From: Malania oleifera
Lineage: Eukaryota; Streptophyta; Magnoliopsida; Santalales; Ximeniaceae
DNA length: 64,000 nt
Assembly: GCF_029873635.1 (NCBI RefSeq)
Contig: NC_080422.1
Coordinates: 17,266,049 to 17,330,048, forward strand
Reading direction: 5' to 3'
The notes beneath the pieces are model-generated. The model made no database searches. It was not told the DNA's origin and saw only the letters and a program-made list of their open reading frames with translations. A program made the translations under genes and the position numbers. How positions within the stretch are numbered: the first letter of the stretch is position 1; every line of letters begins with the position of its first letter. Positions 61,987 through 64,000 of this stretch are shown piece after piece.

Positions 61987-64000
61987 TGTTAGCTTTACCG
62001 TGATTCCAAGAGGGGGGGGGGGGTGAATTGGTATTTTTAAAATTCTATCCCCAAGGTGTTCCTCCTAACAGTAGTATGTTCACAAACCTATAGTCAATCT
62101 AGTGCAAGTAATATCAGAAGTTAATTAAAGCTGTTTAATCAATTACACATGCACCAGAAAGTAGTAATGAATACGGTAACACACAGATATGTTATCGAAG
62201 TTCGGCCAACTACCTACGTCCCCGCCTTGGCTAACCAGCACAAGGATTATCACAATAACTTGCTCACTTAAACGGGTGGAGCGACACCTATACAAACCAG
62301 GTCAAATTAACACAGGGTTGACCTCAACCTTTACATCAATCCTTACCGGACTGGATTACTGCCCCCTCAGGCCATGCCTGGAATCTCTCAGATATACAAT
62401 CAAAAGGTACAATATTGGGTGCTTTCATGTAAAGTAAATTTGTACCACAAATGCGCATAATCACAAACACCACAGATGATTTAAAATGTAAGCTCAGTGT
62501 GGTCTAGATAATTCAACTCTCAAAAGGTATTTTCTATCAGTGTAATACGTACGTGAGAGTGTCAACAAGTAATCTTTGTATTTTAATGTGTTCTCAATCA
62601 AGATGCTCAAACAAAGATATTATGCAAGTTTCAAATATTTCAACTAATGTATGTGTTTGGTTTGCAAAACTAAGCAATCTTTGTATTCAGCAAATAATAT
62701 AAACTTGAATAGATATTGCTACAAAGATTTATATATCAAACACAAATATCTTTTCACAATAATGTCAATATGAATACCACAAGATATTTGAGTAAGTTTG
62801 AAAATATTTTTGTAAGCCAAAAACAAATATAGACTTCTTAAGTTATGGCAATGAGAATGCAACACTCAGAAGTTTAACAAGTCTTCTTAGGATAGGCATA
62901 TTAGAAAAGCCTCCTAAGAATACTTAGGTTATGCTCTCGTAAGAAAAATCGATTCAAAGCACTTCAAACAATGAGAGCAAACCTCTAAACAACAACACTC
63001 AATACACTTACAAATGATATAGAGAGATGAAGAAGGTAAGTTTGAGTGGATTTTTGCTAGAGTATGAGAAGTAGGATGTATTTTGCTTGAGAGAGAATTT
63101 TTGAATATTTTTACTAATAAATCTTAATTCTCCAAAATGAAAGGGTATATATAGACATACCCGAATTTTTTACCGTTAGGGACCTATTAGGGATTATTAG
63201 AAAAGTTTAATGATGTTTAAAACATTTTAACCCTGTTTAAAAATTTTAATTGCGGTAAAAAATTAGGTGCAACCCGAGAGGTCCGGTCAACCAGATTAGT
63301 TTCGGTGGACCAGGACTCATATGATTCGGTCGACCAGGGGAATTTTGAACTAAGTGGTCGGTCGATCAAAAGGCCTTTTCCAAAGGCGATTTTTCATTTC
63401 TCTGAGGTTTGGTTGACCATGCCATTTTGAACTGGCTGGTTCGGTTGACCAGACCGCTAAGATTTTTCCCAAGGACCCTTGGTCGACCAGGTAGTTGGAG
63501 TTCATTTTTGTCTCGGTTGACCAAATGGTCAAATATTTGACCCTAGGGGGTTTCGGTCGACCAGGAGTTTTTGAACTACCTGGTTCGGTCGATCAGGACC
63601 TTGGTCAAATGTTGACCCAGCGAGGTTTCAGTCGACCGGGGCTTTTTGAACTGCAATGGTTCGGTCGACTAGGACCTTGGTCAACTGTTGACTTAGGTCC
63701 AATTCGGTTGACCAGGCCAAAATGAACTGTGTTGGCCGGTCGACCGAAAGTGCACCAAGTGTGCATTTCGGTCCCGTCTTGAAGCATATAAGCCCTATTC
63801 AAGTGCCTAACAAGTATATGTGAAAATGTGTGTGTCCTAGGGTCACTTGAGGTCCAATTTTGAAAACACCGAAATAATCTGATGTCGGTCAACCGAAGGT
63901 CGACCAAAGGGAAAACCCTAAGGTCATTTTTGCATTATGATTGGTGAGCTCACAAAATAAACCATGCATGTGTTGTGTGTGCTTGTAACAAACAAAATGT
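61987..64000 (-). mobile_element. Nested family 3 Copia-type LTR, incomplete at window end
   Basis: Begins on the plus strand TGTTAGCTTTACCGTGATTCC with a G-rich tract and is the reverse orientation of the family seen at 28891-31186. The conserved block TACCTACGTCCCCGCCTTGG is at 62211-62230 and TATATATA at 63147. Compared with the 2296-base copy, about 280 bases lie outside the window. Whether it is a solo LTR cannot be told. Confidence 0.8.
63282..63908 (-). repeat. Palindrome array GGTCGACC in the nested family 3 LTR
   Basis: About 17 or more copies such as CCGGTCAACCAG, CGGTCGACCAGG, GGTTGACCAG, CGGTCGATCAG and GGTCGACCGAAAG. The array lies upstream of the TATATATA element on the minus strand. 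Confidence 0.85.

Larger units (their letters stand above)
52310..64000 (-). mobile_element. Copia-3, Ty1/Copia retrotransposon, minus strand, runs past the window
   Basis: The 3' LTR (minus orientation) is 52310-54417, followed by a PPT, pol and gag in reverse, the PBS at 61828-61845 and the 5' LTR from 61846. Gag, protease, integrase, RT and RNase H are all recognisable but broken. It is interrupted by a Gypsy-type LTR piece (56848-59147) and by another LTR at 61987. Its proteins resemble those of Copia-1 while its LTR belongs to the GGTCGACC palindrome group. Confidence 0.85.

Overview
This window looks like AT-rich, repeat-dense nuclear DNA of a dicot plant. Spliced genes with GT-AG introns, plant-type Ty1/Copia and Ty3/Gypsy retrotransposons and a CACTA-type transposase remnant all point that way. 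I cannot name the species. Only two intact cellular genes are visible. Both lie on the minus strand and encode paralogous AOP1-like 2-oxoglutarate/Fe(II)-dependent dioxygenases: gene A at 4727-7392 and gene B at 25782-27041. They have the same three-exon structure with identical intron phases, so they are a duplicated pair now separated by about 18 kb of transposon sequence. Their substrate cannot be read from sequence.

Layout. 1-1909: right part of an LTR ('family T'). 1910-4400: unassigned DNA. 4727-7392: gene A. 7600-9216: AT-rich DNA. 9217-11561: truncated LTR pieces in both orientations. 12247-23160: a decayed Copia element (RT/RNase H, 3' LTR) split by a 9.1-kb Copia element with two full LTRs ('Copia-1', 12885-21988). 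23161-25781: unassigned DNA with microsatellites. 25782-27041: gene B. 28015-32897: a family T LTR carrying a nested Copia-type solo LTR (28891-31186). 32898-33527 and 44335-44631: two halves of a CACTA TNP2-like transposase pseudogene, separated by 'Copia-2' (33528-44334), which is a gag-only, non-autonomous relative of Copia-1. Copia-2's own 3' LTR carries a family T solo LTR (42008-43958) with a perfect 5-bp target duplication. 44635-52309: a Ty3/Gypsy element with gag and protease but no visible RT or integrase. Its 3' LTR is interrupted by 'Copia-3' (minus strand, from 52310), a decayed Copia whose integrase is replaced by a 2.3-kb piece of a Gypsy-type LTR with 188-bp tandem repeats. Copia-3's 5' LTR is split at 61987 by another LTR that runs off the window.

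The dioxygenase genes are the only parts likely to have a cellular function. The rest records successive nested insertions, several of them LTRs landing inside LTRs. The most unusual signal is architectural. Several LTR families that differ in sequence each carry, just upstream of a TATA box, an array of 7 to about 17 short imperfect palindromes. The palindrome is family-specific, for example TTCGTCGACGAA, GGTCGACCGAA, TTCAGTCGTCTGAA or TTCGGTCGCCTGAA. I am not aware of a description of this as a shared regulatory design.
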